From Salticus scenicus (taxonomy: Eukaryota; Arthropoda; Arachnida; Araneae; Salticidae), in NCBI GenBank assembly GCA_963930645.1, contig OZ005648.1:195335304-195399303 (forward strand): a stretch of DNA of 64,000 nt, written 5' to 3'. The notes under the pieces are model-generated. The model was given only the letters and a program-made list of their open reading frames with translations, searched no databases and had not been told where the DNA came from. Every line of letters starts with the position of its first letter. Within the stretch, counting starts at the first letter, position 1. The translations under genes were made by a program, and so were the position numbers. Positions 10,475-21,974 of the stretch are shown here, one piece after another.

Positions 10475-12225
10475 TTGTTATTATTTGTAATAACTTCAAA
10501 CTAGTGGTTGAAACAAATAAAACTGTCGTGTTTGCATAAAACCAATAAGATGAAATGAACCTATGAACAATTTAGATTCAGTAATTCGCTTTATTACACT
10601 CTACGAAGTATTTATTAAAAATCTACGAAGGCACTTCATAAAACTTTCGTTTTAAACGTAAATGATACACATAATATTTTGCATTCTAATATGATTTATT
10701 ATGTGAAATAAGCAAGTTATATTTTTACATTTGAAATAAACCTATTTGTTTGTTAGATCTAAACGATTACTTAATAAAAATATGTATTCTGCATTAGGTT
10801 AATTCCCCCTTTATATGAAATTACTGCTTTAGTGTGCAATGACATAGTATTATACAGCGTTTAAGTATAAATCTCAGAAATTTCACTGTGCCAAATATCA
10901 CAAATAATTTTTTGTAGTTAATACAGAGCTGTAGGCTGCACATTTTCTCCCCTGAATTTTTATTGACAAAACATTTTTGAGCGAATTGAGATTAGGACTG
11001 TCTCCATAGCTGGTAAAGTAGAAATTGTACGATATTCTTTGTGGGATTAAACTTATAGTGAAAATGATTACTTCAGAATTATAAGGTGCTCATTGGAATG
11101 GATAGGTAATTTTAACAATTTTTGAATCAAATAAACGTACCACAGACGCCCTTTAGTAAGGTACTTTATCATCTTAAAATACCGTTTGGGGAAAAGTACG
11201 AGAAACCTTCAAAATAGTACATCAGGTACCACTTTTATAATGAACGTGATTTATTCCGAGTTAATTAATCTCTTGAGCATGAAAATTTGCCCGACTCCTT
11301 GAAAAGTTATGCACTTTCGTACCATAATGTACGAAGAATGTGTCACTGTTTTAAAAGCGCAAACCAGTCCAGCTGAATAATTAACGGACTTTTTTTTTTT
11401 TGCTCAACTGAAGTCTTGTTTTTTTAACTCTGTTTGTTAATAATGCCTATTTTGCCCATCTTCTGGTTTTTAACCTGCTTTGTTTAGTTGTTCCTGTACT
11501 GTTTTTGAAAAAATTATTTTTCTATACACTTTTTTAATAATCTTTTATAAGTGTTGAACATGATGCATATTGATTTTTTAATTATTTGCTTTTTAACTTG
11601 CAGTCATCTCGCCTTAATGAGCAACGTTGTCACCTAAAACAAATTTCCAGTTTAAACAGCCAAAAATTTTATAGCTTGCTAAAAACCATCTCACCAATAT
11701 TTCGTTAAAATTTAATTATTGTACCCTCACACGTATTTTTTTTTTTTTTTCATTCCAAAATTAATACTTTTTGTGGCATCGTTTGCCTTATCCTTTTCCT
11801 TTTTTGAAATTCTTTCTAAAATTACAATTTTCCTGCTAATTATAATTTGTTCTTAACATTGGGCTCAATCCTAAAGTGTACGTGGAGGAAGGCATAATAA
11901 AACCCGTTCGAATATTTGTTTTTTAAACGATAAAATTGGCAGTTGTTGAAAAAGAAAAAAAATATATCAGAGAGCAGCTTTTTTTTTTTTTTGTCCCTTA
12001 ATGTATATATTCAAATGAACGAAAATTTCTTTCTTATAGATTATAGCCTAGTTTCAAATACATTATGAGATATTTTTAGAAATTGCTCAAAACACATTTT
12101 CAGTTGTATTATACATTTTTAATACGTTTCAACAAAGTTAAAATGGGTTCATGCTTTATGTGAAAGCTACAAAATGTCATGGTTTGATATATATATATAT
12201 ATATATATTTCTAATCAATGCATCA

Positions 12226-12257
<32 letters not shown>

Positions 12258-12619
12258 CTTTGTACGTTTAAATGTTTTATCCTAATTAAACAGATCCCAC
12301 ATTGATTTGAATTTGTCATATGATATTCCTTGATTTAAGTCATATTAAATAAATATGTATCTAAGCGAAAAATAAATAAGATTTTATAGCATTTTTCGTA
12401 GGTTTAAATGCGAATTTCTTTCTTTGGTAACTACAAATGATAGTAACACCATAAGTAATATTTTCTGATATTTTCTGAAATTCTAATTTCTTTTCTTGAA
12501 CCTATAAACATAGCTCCGCCATAAGTAATGATTTATAATTTTCCTGGAGATCTGAAGACTAGTTTTCTTTATTTATAACTGTTAACTATAGTCCCCTATT
12601 ACTTTTTTAATTTTATTAT
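10475..12619. other. no gene seen; AT microsatellites
   Basis: AT-rich with (AT)n at 12187-12208 and 12227-12257 and several T10-T14 runs. The stretch 10980-11400 is somewhat more complex but has no readable frame. Confidence 0.6.
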
Positions 12620-12925
12620 GGGCTGCGGTAGTCCGGTCCGTAGAGCGCCGAGCTTGTAATTGAAAGGTTGATGGTTCGGTACTCGAGCCGGTTAAAGACC
12701 ATCGTATGTATAAGGAAGGTTGGTGCACGCCAAATCCGTCGTGGTCGCAATGTCCAGCATGTTTCAATCCAAATTATACCTCTGGGAATCAACCAAACAG
12801 GGGAGTCAATCCTTCCGTAGCGGATAAAAATTGTGATGATATGTTACCGAACAATCGAGTTAATTTCCAAACCGTCGCCAATTGCCCACAGTGCGGCGCT
12901 AGTGCAACGTGAAACCAACCAACCA
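12620..12925 (+). mobile_element. tRNA-derived SINE, full-length copy
   Basis: The head resembles a tRNA gene: GGGCTGCGGTAG, then TAGAGCGCC in the A-box area and GGTTCGGTACTCGAGCC (12673-12689) as a B-box-like pol III element. The body ends in a tail, CAACGTGAAACCAACCAACC. The 3' half matches 31918-32043 (TTCCGT, AAAATTGTGATG, CAATTGCCCA, CTAGTGC, ACGT). Open frames on both strands across it are non-coding by-products. Confidence 0.75.
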
Positions 12926-13165
12926 TTATCTGACGATACGGTAGAATAACAAAATATTTACTTTTTCTTAATCATATCAGTTAAATTATCAAAATATTTG
13001 CAGTGGCGACAGCTTTAATATGAATGTTAATACTTTGTTAATTTAAAGAGAAGCCTTTTTTCGGTGACTTGAAATTTATATTTAAATGTTAGGTTTTTAG
13101 GTATTTTTAGGTGTTTTATTTAATTAAATTAAACGTAGAATAAAAATCTTTTATTAAAATAAAAG

Positions 13166-13196
<31 letters not shown>

Positions 13197-14157
13197 GAAA
13201 TCTTATTTCAGATAAACTCTTGTGTATTATCCTGACCATCACGAGTTATATTATTTTCTAATTGGGGGTTTCAGAAATCATCATCTCCCATAAGCTAAAC
13301 TTTGCAAAAGTTTTAACAGATATTTCATAGAATATTGCTTTAAAATTGCTTTTTTTTTATAAGCTAGAAATTTCGAAAAAGTTGATTTATTTATTATATT
13401 AAAATCATAGAGAAAATATTTCTTTAACATTTAAAACTCATGTACCCTCTTAAAACCTAGCACTCGAAGTTAAAAATTACATACATTTTTAAATCAGATA
13501 TTATTTTATGGTGACAATTTCTTTTTATATTTTTTATTTTGAAAGAAATCCTATTCTCATAATAATAACCATTTTTTATTTATTTATTTATTTTGTATCA
13601 TATGAAACACTCCAGGAGTCGAAATAATATCATATCCGCCTTTTCACATAACAGTTCCTATCGACGGGGTACTGCGATATATTCCCAGTTTTTCTCAGTA
13701 AAGAATAAACGTATAAAAAATATGTCACGATAATGGAGTGTAATATTTTCGTTATTTTATGTACTCCTTAGTTAATTATCATGATGCATTTGTTGAAAGA
13801 AAAAAAAATCAACTTCTTATTTAAAAAAGTTTTCAACAACGAACTTTGAAGTAATATTCTGATTTTTCTTTTGAACCCATACAATTAATATTGGAACAAT
13901 TAGTCATAATCCTTACTTCAAAACATGTGGAATAACCAATATTAGAAATCAATGCAAAAAGCACAATACTACTTTCTTTTGAACTAATTTACTATTATGA
14001 TAATTGAAATTGCTCTATATGTATAGATATCCAAATGTTCATTATTCATTTTATTATTACATTTTTAAATACTAAGTTTACACAGTCAATCAATTCACCC
14101 TAAGATCTAAAGTGACAAACATACCTCACATATTCAAAATTGCCATTGTATTACATA
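12926..14157. other. no gene seen
   Basis: AT-rich, with an (AAT)n run at about 13169-13192 and (TTTA)n near 13573. Confidence 0.6.
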
Positions 14158-14350
14158 CACCGTGTCCCAAAAGTTTAGACAATCAATAAAATTTGCATTA
14201 ACATTAAAAGTAATCAGGTACAATTAAAATTCGTGAGATAGGTAATAAATAAAAACAGTTTTGCTGATATACACATATAAATTATGATCAAAAGTTTGAA
14301 ATTATAATATGTACATCAAATTACATAAAAATGTGCTGTCCCAAAAGTAC
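14158..14350. repeat. left IR/DR terminal repeat
   Basis: Outer end CACCGTGTCCCAAAAGTTTA, inner motif CTGTCCCAAAAGTAC at 14336-14350. Both match the right end (inner motif reversed at 15180-15193). Confidence 0.85.
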
Positions 14351-14562
14351 AGCAATACAGCATTACATGTTTTCTTTTACATTTTTGTTCACAGAATAAA
14401 ATATTTTTACTGTCGTCTGCTTCTATAAATGCAGAATAAATTTTCCCTTTAATTGAAATATCGTCTGCTATATTTTTAGCATAATAATTTAATGAGTTCA
14501 ATGTATTGTTTTGTTTGTGATTCGCAAAAGACGTTTCCTGCGTATTCTGATAAAAATACCAT

Positions 14563-15179
14563 GTTCTAAAGAAATTTCTAAAGATGAAATTATTAAGATT
14601 TTACAGTTAAAAGCGCAAGGCCAAAATCCTGTACAAATATTGTGAAGAGTAAAGAGATCCTTGAGCAGTATTTATAGAGTTTTGAGATCAGGTGGAACTT
14701 GGAATACTCGAAAGCGAGTCGGAAGACCAAAGAAAACGTTACGTGATGATAGAATGTTATTAAAAAAGGCTTCAATTGATAATTTACCTGTGCGCGCAAT
14801 TGCATCAACTTCCACATTTTCAAAAAGTACTGTACACAGAAGAATTAAGCTTCAAAACACATTGTTTACAGGAGAAAGAAAGCAAAACCTTGCTTAAAGC
14901 TGAGACAAAAAGATGCGCGTCTAAAGTGAGCTAGAAAGCATAGTATATCATACGGTGAAAAGTGGCTTTCTGTCATCTTCAGTGACGAAAAGAAATGGAA
15001 TTTTGACGGCCTTGATGGTTATATATTTTACTGGTATGACCTAAGAAAAGAACCGGAGAACTATTTCAGCAGGCAACAAAGCAGAGGATCCGTAATGACA
15101 TGGGGAGGGTTTTGTTTCAACGGGCAAACATTTCTAGGATTTACGGACAGCAAAATGAAATCAGAGGATTATCAGGATT
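14563..15179 (+). pseudogene. Tc3-like transposase, broken and truncated
   Basis: The frame reads PCSKEISKDEIIKILQLKAQ at the start of the DNA-binding domain; the ATG appears lost (ATA). An in-frame stop lies at 14643-14645. It resumes as SIYRVLRSGGTWNTRKRVGR, with the GRPK motif typical of the linker. A frame change follows near 14895. The first catalytic region is clear (VIFSDEKKWNFDGLDGY, then GYIFYWYDLRKE and RGSVMTWGGF). The reading ends at MKSEDYQ, where the right inverted repeat begins, so the second Asp and the Glu of the DDE triad are gone. It cannot encode a working transposase. Confidence 0.85.
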
Positions 15180-15371
15180 ACTTTTGGGACAGCACATTTT
15201 TATATAATTTAATGTACGTTGTATAATTTAAAAACCTTTCATCATAATTTATATGTGTATATCAGCAAAACTATTTTTATTAATTACCTATCTCAGGAAT
15301 TTTAATTGTACTTTATTACTTTTTATGTTAATGCAAATTTTATTGATTGTCTAAATTTTTGGGACACGGTG
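15180..15371. repeat. right IR/DR terminal repeat
   Basis: Inverted partner of the left repeat with roughly 90 percent identity by eye. It ends with TTTTTGGGACACGGTG before the TA. Confidence 0.85.
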
Positions 15372-15373
15372 TA

Positions 15374-15570
15374 TATACATACATATATATGTATACATAT
15401 CACTGGAATTACTAGAGAAATTTTAAATATTTTGCAATGAAATATGATGTCATTACAAATTTTCAAAACAACCTTTTTGTTTAATTTGGACCCATAAAAG
15501 TTCCATAACATTATCATAATTAACTTGTAAAATACTCTGATTTGGTTTGATTTTCCTTTTTTTTTATATT

Positions 15571-15623
<53 letters not shown>

Positions 15624-15710
15624 TTAACTTTTATAAAATCTTAATGTATCAAGCACTGGTTTCTATAAACACACACAGAATATTGTATATGATATAAATA
15701 TAAATATATA
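15374..15710. other. spacer with a long AT microsatellite
   Basis: Holds (AT)n at about 15566-15621 between the two Tc1-type elements; no gene seen. Confidence 0.7.
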
Positions 15711-17138
15711 CACTGATGGAAAAAAAATCCCAACACCAGGAAGGAGCTGTGCTAGATAAACGAAATTTGGTAGGCGTGTTTATACATCTGAAAGATGACG
15801 TCGATTCAAATTTCGAGCTACGCGCATAAGTGTGGCTCTAGTAGGGACACCATGAACATGCAAATGAGGTTTGCTTTAAATAAGCGCTGTAAGGTTCGTG
15901 ATCGTTATTTACAGTTGAGATTTGACGTAGTGGGTTAATGTTAGTCAAGGATGCATCTAAGAAGACGAAGAAGCAATTATCAACAGCTCACTGAGTTTGA
16001 ACGAGGTCGTGTAGTAGGGCTACGAGGATGTGGGTTTTCTTTCCGCGATATTGCAGAAAGACTTGGCAGGAATGTATCCACTGTGCATGAGTGTTGGCAA
16101 CAGTGGTCAAGGGAAGGTACTGCCTCAAGAAGACCGGGTTCCGGGCGGCCACGTGGCACTACTGAGAGGGAAGACCGTCGTGTTCGGCGTATGGCTGTGG
16201 CTAATCGCACTGCGTCTGCAGCTGAAATTCGAGCTGCAGTTGGCACCACAGTGACACAACGAACTGTTACAAATCGGTTACTTCAAGGACAGCTCCGAGC
16301 CAGACGCCCTGTAGCGTGCATTCCACTGACTCCAAACCACTGCCGTTTGCGACGTGAGTGGTGTCAAGCTAGAGCTCATTGGAGGACGGAGTGGAGATCT
16401 GTTGTGTTTTCTGATGAAAGCCGGTTCTGCCTTGGTCGCAGTGATAGCCGTGTGTTGGTTAGAAGGAGGCCAGGTGAACGCCTGCTAACGACCTGCCTGC
16501 GGCCTAGACACACAGGGGCTACTCTTGGAGTTATGGTTTGGGGAGCAATTTCGTATGACAGCAGGAGCACTCTCGTGGTTGTCCCACGCACCCTGACTGC
16601 AAATTTGTACGTCAGTCTAGTGATACAACCTGTTGTGCTGCCATTCATGTACAGCATTCAAGGGGGTGTTTTCCAACAGGATAACGGTCGCCCTCATAAC
16701 GCTGTTGTAACCCAACATGCTCTACAGAGTGTCGACATGTTGCCTTGGCCTGCTAGATCACCAGATCTTTCTCCAATCGAGCACGTATGGGACATCATTG
16801 GACGACAACTCCAGCGTCATCCACAACCAGCATTAACCGTCCCTGCATTGACCGCCCAAGTGCAACAGGCATGGAACTCCATCCCAAAAACTGATATCCG
16901 ACACCTGTACGACACAATGCATGCACGTTTGCATGCTTGCATTCAAAATTCTGGCGGTTACACCTGTTACTAATGTACCAACTTTTCACATTTAAAATGG
17001 CTCTTCTCGCCAATGTCTCTACCTGTGATCTTGAAACTTTAATCAATTAAATATGTTACCTAGACAAATGTATTGCTGAAATTTCATTACTGTACAATAA
17101 TTTTTTCATGGTGTTGGGATTTTTTTTCCCCATCAGTG
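15711..17138 (+). mobile_element. intact Tc1-like transposon
   Basis: TA at 15709-15710 and 17139-17140 flank inverted repeats of about 28 bp. The left starts CACTGATGG and the reversed right end CACTGATGGGG; both continue AAAAAAAATCCCAACACC. The ends differ only by a 2-base indel and a point change over that length. One uninterrupted transposase gene fills the centre. The element is 1428 bp, normal for Tc1. I found no inner direct repeats, unlike the Tc3-like elements nearby. It is the youngest-looking element here. Confidence 0.95.
15951..16973 (+). CDS. Tc1-family transposase, full length
   Basis: A 340-residue protein that cuts and pastes its own element at TA sites. Residues 8-60 form a helix-turn-helix (LTEFERGRVVGLRGCGFSF, then IAERLGRNVSTV) for binding the inverted repeats. 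PGSGRPRGT at 62-70 is the usual AT-hook-like linker, and a second helix-turn-helix follows to about 115. The catalytic residues are Asp155 (VVFSDESRF), Asp244 (FQQDNGRPH) and Glu277 (LSPIEHVWD). Only 32 residues separate Asp244 and Glu277, against 34 in classic Tc1. The protein ends GGYTCY. The first ATG after the left repeat gives an Arg-rich start that may serve as a nuclear signal. No stops or frameshifts. Confidence 0.95.
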   Translation: MHLRRRRSNYQQLTEFERGRVVGLRGCGFSFRDIAERLGRNVSTVHECWQQWSREGTASRRPGSGRPRGTTEREDRRVRRMAVANRTASAAEIRAAVGTTVTQRTVTNRLLQGQLRARRPVACIPLTPNHCRLRREWCQARAHWRTEWRSVVFSDESRFCLGRSDSRVLVRRRPGERLLTTCLRPRHTGATLGVMVWGAISYDSRSTLVVVPRTLTANLYVSLVIQPVVLPFMYSIQGGVFQQDNGRPHNAVVTQHALQSVDMLPWPARSPDLSPIEHVWDIIGRQLQRHPQPALTVPALTAQVQQAWNSIPKTDIRHLYDTMHARLHACIQNSGGYTCY

Positions 17139-17140
17139 TA

Positions 17141-17947
17141 TAAATTTAAAAAACAAGTTTAATTTATGTAAAATTTATTATAATTTCGTTACATACCATG
17201 TGAATAGATATACTAAAATTAGCAATTCTCTTTTAAGGACTACATATATATACATACAGTTGTCTCAGTTCAGAAATTTTTGGAAGGAAACAGTGCATCC
17301 ATATGACTCGGAATCATATAGCAATGTGGGATCTTAAATGACTTTCTGACGAGTTTCTGCATAGACGGGAACATCAGAAATAAAAATACTCCAACTAAGT
17401 GATTATCTGTTTTAGTAATAAATGTGCATGTACAAAAGGAACATGGGTGAAATATAGCAGGTGAAATATAGCCCTGCCATTTTGTCAAATTTCCAATTGC
17501 AACCGGCATTGCAAGAGATCTAAAGCTCTTGTAAATTTACTAGGGTGTTTGCGAGCAATGTGTTACGTTGGGTGCAAACGGAAATGCTACGTTTGAACGT
17601 CTGTCTTATGAATAAGTCGGCAGCCGTCCAGCGATTAAAAGGGGGGGGGGGGGCTATCATTAGTAGACAGGGATTCGGACCCACTCACATACCCCAAAAA
17701 CCCGGGCAGGTTTTTTGGGTTTACCCGCTTAAAAAAAAAAAAAAACCTTATGTTTTTTGTTTTTTTTATTATTAATCTTATATATATATATATTAATAAT
17801 TTATTATTTTTTTACTTATATTACTTTACTTGACATTATCATATATACAATAAGTATATATATGTGTAATATAATAATTATATGTAACAACAAGAAGTAT
17901 CTTATTAGTGATATATGTCCCAGTCTTACACGCTTTTTTCGCTTATA
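17141..17947. other. no gene seen; G13 run
   Basis: Contains a G13 tract at 17641-17653 and an A14 tract near 17732. Open frames at 17270-17509 (minus) and 17545-17775 (plus) have no motif I recognise. Confidence 0.6.
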
Positions 17948-18159
17948 AGGGGTCATTCACAAATGAAAGTTTGTATCAGAAAAACTATGTTATTTAATGA
18001 AACTTAATACAATATTTGCGATTCATTTTTTTATATTTTTTGTAGATATGTAATACATACTTATAAATAAAAACAAAAAAATAGAATAATTAATTGTTTG
18101 AAAAGAAAATGTTCTATTTATTTTTTTCTGATACAAATTTTAATTTGTGAATAACCCCT
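17948..18159. mobile_element. fold-back MITE with TA flanks
   Basis: The ends AGGGGTCATTCACAAAT and, reversed, AGGGGTTATTCACAAAT continue as TTTGTATCAGAAAAA on both sides. TA borders are at 17946-17947 and 18160-18161. 212 bp, non-coding; probably mobilised by a Tc1/mariner-type transposase. Confidence 0.75.
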
Positions 18160-18161
18160 TA

Positions 18162-18906
18162 TCGTCAAGAGCTTTTTTGAAAACAAATGAAAAACATCTC
18201 ATTTAATCATCAATTTTTGTGATATTGAACTGGATTTGTTTTATAAGGTGCTACAACTGTTCATATCTCTTTGAATAATAAATATATTTGCTTTAAACTA
18301 TAGGTATAATGATTTAGGCATATGCTGTAATGTTTTCCGAAAGTTTCATGACATCTGATGAAAAACTTATATTTTGCATTTTTTAATAAAATATTAATAA
18401 TTCCTTAAATATTCAAAATATCCCCAGAAAACTCTACACACGTATAAAATATAACATTTATAACCATATCTAAATTTTGCAGATCAATCGAAGCTTTCCA
18501 TTTACAGGGTTATTACAAATACTTTTTACTTTATTGGATTTGATGTTCGTCTAATAAGGGCCTTCGTGACAAAATGTTTGCGGAAAAATATGAGAACAGA
18601 TATGTTTCCGTTATTCCCCAAACTGAAAAACAACATGATAAGTACTCTGATCTACAGTAGTTCGGCAACAACGGTCAAATTATTATTTTTATTATTAATT
18701 CCAATTTTTATTTAAATATCTGCAAGTAAAAAAGTCCCACCACGTCACATTTTTCTGCTAGAGTATCAGAGAATGGATATTTTCACGATTTTTTATCATT
18801 TTCATTGTATCACAGGTGGTAACCCTTCCGGCTGGCAACTCAGAGTCCTTTCAGCCATGTTAGTTTCCTTTTTTTTTTGTTAATGAGTCAGAAAATAACA
18901 ATTTCG

Positions 18907-18939
<33 letters not shown>

Positions 18940-18952
18940 GATTTTTACAATA
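18162..18952. other. no gene seen; T29 run
   Basis: AT-rich with a long T tract at about 18907-18935. Confidence 0.6.
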
Positions 18953-19166
18953 GAGTCGACAGCAAAAGTATCCGAGCACTAGCCAATAATTCCAATATCA
19001 AAAATTACATTTAATACGATTTTGTTAAATAAATCCTTGTCGAATCATGTTCTTTAGACTGACTAAGAACATGACTCAACAAGGATTTATTTAACAAAGA
19101 AGTATTAAGTGTACTTTTTTAAAACAGGGATTATTGCTTGTGCTCAGATACTTTTGCTGTCGACTA
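18953..19166. mobile_element. fold-back MITE, family A copy 1
   Basis: Nearly the whole 214 bp folds into one hairpin. The ends AGTCGACAGCAAAAGTATC are inverted at the right, and the centre pairs AAATAAATCCTTGT with ACAAGGATTTATTT around GACTGACTAAGAAC. TA lies at 18951-18952 and 19167-19168. Copy 2 is at 21204-21427. Confidence 0.85.
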
Positions 19167-19353
19167 TACCACACATATTAACCTAACCTTTCGTGCTATC
19201 AACCCTGCCTCCTGGCCATCCTCTCTGCTGGCAACCCCTGTTTGGCAACCCTGTATTCGTACCTTATCCTTCTTTTTCTTTTCTTTTCCTGTTATTGTAG
19301 TTAACAGATATTCTTTGTTAACTATAATTGTGCTGTTGTATAGTTAAAGTTTC

Positions 19354-19447
19354 ATGTTCAAAATGGCAAGTTTTAAGTGTAAAACTTGTAAAACCGTACC
19401 CGATGAGTTTTGCTGTATTTGTGAACTATTCATATTAAAGTCACAAG
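19354..19447 (+). CDS. candidate 5' exon of a zinc-ribbon-like protein
   Basis: An ATG at 19354 (with an in-frame ATG at 19363) opens MFKMASFKCKTCKTVPDEFC and continues CICELFILKSQ. Next comes CAAG/GTAGAT, a possible splice donor at 19447/19448. The paired Cys-x2-Cys motifs and the CICxLFxLKSQ line resemble the N-terminus of a widespread arthropod family of uncharacterised, often transposon-linked proteins. Recall of that family is from memory and was not checked. No following exon was found. Without splicing the frame runs 16 more codons to a stop. It may be a real first exon, a fragment or chance. Confidence 0.35.
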
Positions 19448-19706
19448 GTAGATATTTAACACAAGGCGTAAAGAAGCCTATTTTTTGTATTTTGGTTTTA
19501 AAATAACAAATAATAACAATTCAATCATTTAGTTTATTTTCCATGTTTTTATGTTCTACATAGTCTGCAATATGTATATTATCTCCATAATAACAGTATT
19601 CCATGCTAAATTAATAATATTTATAGTAATAATGCATGTCTTCTAAAGACTTTTGTACATTGCTTCCAGTGCAGATTAAATAATCTAATTTCATTTCTGT
19701 TACCCC

Positions 19707-19744
<38 letters not shown>

Positions 19745-21203
19745 TCGACTAGTGGTATTTTTCAAGATATTCGACAAAACATAAAAAAGCGAAAGTGTTC
19801 ACATTATTTTGTCCAACACCTGTATATATGTGTGTGTGTGTATGTTTGTGTGCTGTAATTTACACGTATTTAATAATTAATATATCATATTTTATGGAAT
19901 AGATACAGAGCTTGTCAGCTGATGTCAGTTCATAATTAAAAAGAAAAAAAAAATAAATTTGATGCTTACTGTCATTATACAAATTACATTTAACCAACAA
20001 TCGAAATTTCTTATAATGAAACACACTCAAATTAGTATTGGTATATACATGAGGAGGCAAAATATGCGGATAAGAATAAACATCATGGTAATTAAATAAA
20101 ATTCGAAAGATTAAACTCAAATATGGAGGGAGGGTGGGGGGGGGGAGATTTTTTCACGCACATATAATGGAAAATTCTTTTAAAAATTTTATTGTAATTG
20201 CCACTTATATTTAAATAGGTTCCATAAAAGAATAAAATAATTGTTCGAAAGAATAAAACGAATTTCTCCAAATCTTTCGTTTCTAATATATCATTTAGTC
20301 ATTCAAAGATTTTTATTTCTAAAAATCTGAAATTTATACTACTAAAAACTATAAAAAATCAATTGAATATAAAAGTTTAAGTTTATAAATCTAAAGTACA
20401 ATCAAAAATATAAAAGTATGATAAAAATCTATTGTGCTCATGTATTAATGTATTATTGTTAACTATTTGATCTATAGGGGGATAAATGAATTTTGAAAAA
20501 TTAAACAACTTTTATTTTTCAAAGCAATTTTATAAGTAATTGAGTTAAAATAGTTTATTAAAATTTGCCTTTATGTCTTTAGAGCCATTATATGATCACA
20601 TTTCTACACTTATCTTTTAATATTTTATTAATCTTGTTTTCTGTTTAAATTATTTTAATGCTTTTATTCAGAATATTGCGCAAACTATACACATTGTATA
20701 TTATTTTTTCAATGGAAGCTAACTTTAAAAGAGGCAATTTGTAGTTTTAGCTTAATAAAATTATCCAAGTTATTATTAGATATTGTCTTCAAAATGTTTA
20801 ATTAAGATATGCTGTTTAATCCGTAGAACAAATAAAATAAATAAAATAAAATAAATAAATAAATAAAAAATAAAGACTTTAAAGTAGACATTGGTAGTTA
20901 TTTAATAACTGATGCCAGTACTTTTAATATTTACTAGAATATCTTAACGGAATTAGAAATGAGGCAAATACTTACGTTAAACGGTTTTTGAAAAGCATTT
21001 TCAAAGGTTTAAATAAACGAAAAAAACTGTTCATTGAAAATGAATCAGATTTCAAAATGAAAGATTTTGTTACATGTTTAATAAATTTTAAATAGTTTAA
21101 ATGATACAATATATATAATTTACTTAAAAGATAATGATATTTAAATTTTATTTGTGTTTATTTCTCTTCTTTTTTACTAATTTTAAAATCAAAATACTAT
21201 ATA
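19448..21203. other. no gene seen; T35 run
   Basis: AT-rich with a T tract at about 19709-19743, a (TG)n run at 19829, a G-rich stretch at 20126-20148 and an AAATA repeat near 20830. Confidence 0.6.
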
Positions 21204-21427
21204 CAGTCGATAACAAAAGTATCCGAACACTAGCGAAAATTCCTATATAAAAAAAAGTAGAATTAATGCTGTTTTGTTAAATAAATCCTTGTTGAATCAT
21301 GTTCTTAGACTGACTAAGAACATGATTCGACAAGGATTTATTTAACAAAACAGTATTAACTCTACTTTTTTTTTTTTTATATATATAGGAATTTTTGCTA
21401 GTGTTCGCATACTTTTGTTAACGACTG
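21204..21427. mobile_element. fold-back MITE, family A copy 2
   Basis: TA at 21202-21203 and 21428-21429. The ends CAGTCGATAACAAAAGTATC and, reversed, CAGTCGTTAACAAAAGTATG enclose a near-perfect hairpin with the same central TAGACTGACTAAGAAC as copy 1. Non-coding. Confidence 0.9.
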
Positions 21428-21429
21428 TA

Positions 21430-21974
21430 GGTATTTCTCCCTACCTAATAATCTTCATTTACACTACACAGACAAGTTAAAGAATATTGATTTTTCTGAC
21501 CAATATTCATGATATACTAAAGCTTTGATGGTTAATACATTATCCATTGGAGTATAATAAATAGAGTCACACATGGGTAAAACAAAAATACTTTATTCTT
21601 TTAGATGTTTCTTTTCGTACAAAACGACAAATACTCAATTTGTATATCTGAAAGAAATAATCAAATCAAATATGTGAAGTTTCTTGATAAAAAATTCATT
21701 TTCACAGAGGCTATTCCTTTCCCATATACAGACAACTATCTTGCAAAATTTGTTGGACTGGTGTTGCCAGATTTTGCATCTTTTTTATTCAAAATCCACC
21801 GTTTGATTTTAAATGTAACAGTTGTCTAATCACTTAATCATCTATTCTATATATATATCAAATACCACTTCTCAAAATTAATTGGTGACTATTGAATAAA
21901 ATTAGCAAAATCTGGCAACAGTGTTGCTGGGCATGAAATCAATTAGTTTTTCAATGAGGAACTAGGGAATCCAG
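21430..21974. other. no gene seen
   Basis: A 74-codon open stretch at 21605-21829 shows no known motif. The phrase AAATCTGGCAACA at 21908 and its reverse near 21765 (GTTGCCAGATTTTGC) form a short inverted pair. Confidence 0.5.

Larger units (their letters stand above)
14158..15371 (+). mobile_element. defective Tc3-like element with long IR/DR termini
   Basis: Flanked by TA (14156-14157 and 15372-15373). The inverted repeats are about 190 bp long (14158-14350 and 15180-15371). Each has an outer and an inner copy of a TGTCCCAAAAGT motif about 175 bp apart, the arrangement known as IR/DR. The inside holds a disrupted transposase lacking its second half. At 1214 bp it is shorter than an autonomous member would be. 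Confidence 0.85.

Noticed and set aside
12673..12689. B-box suggesting a functional tRNA gene
   Set aside because: No complete cloverleaf and a long SINE body follows.
12706..12912. 68-codon open frame with several Cys (CPACFNPNY, CPQCGASAT)
   Set aside because: Looks like a zinc finger but lies entirely inside the SINE, whose second copy at 31.9 kb does not keep the frame.
16030..16254. Long open frames in other phases across the intact Tc1 gene, including the minus strand
   Set aside because: Overlap the well-supported transposase and have no motif; they arise from its GC-richer codons.
19168..19190. TAACCTAACC resembling the arthropod telomere repeat
   Set aside because: Only two units, inside unique sequence.
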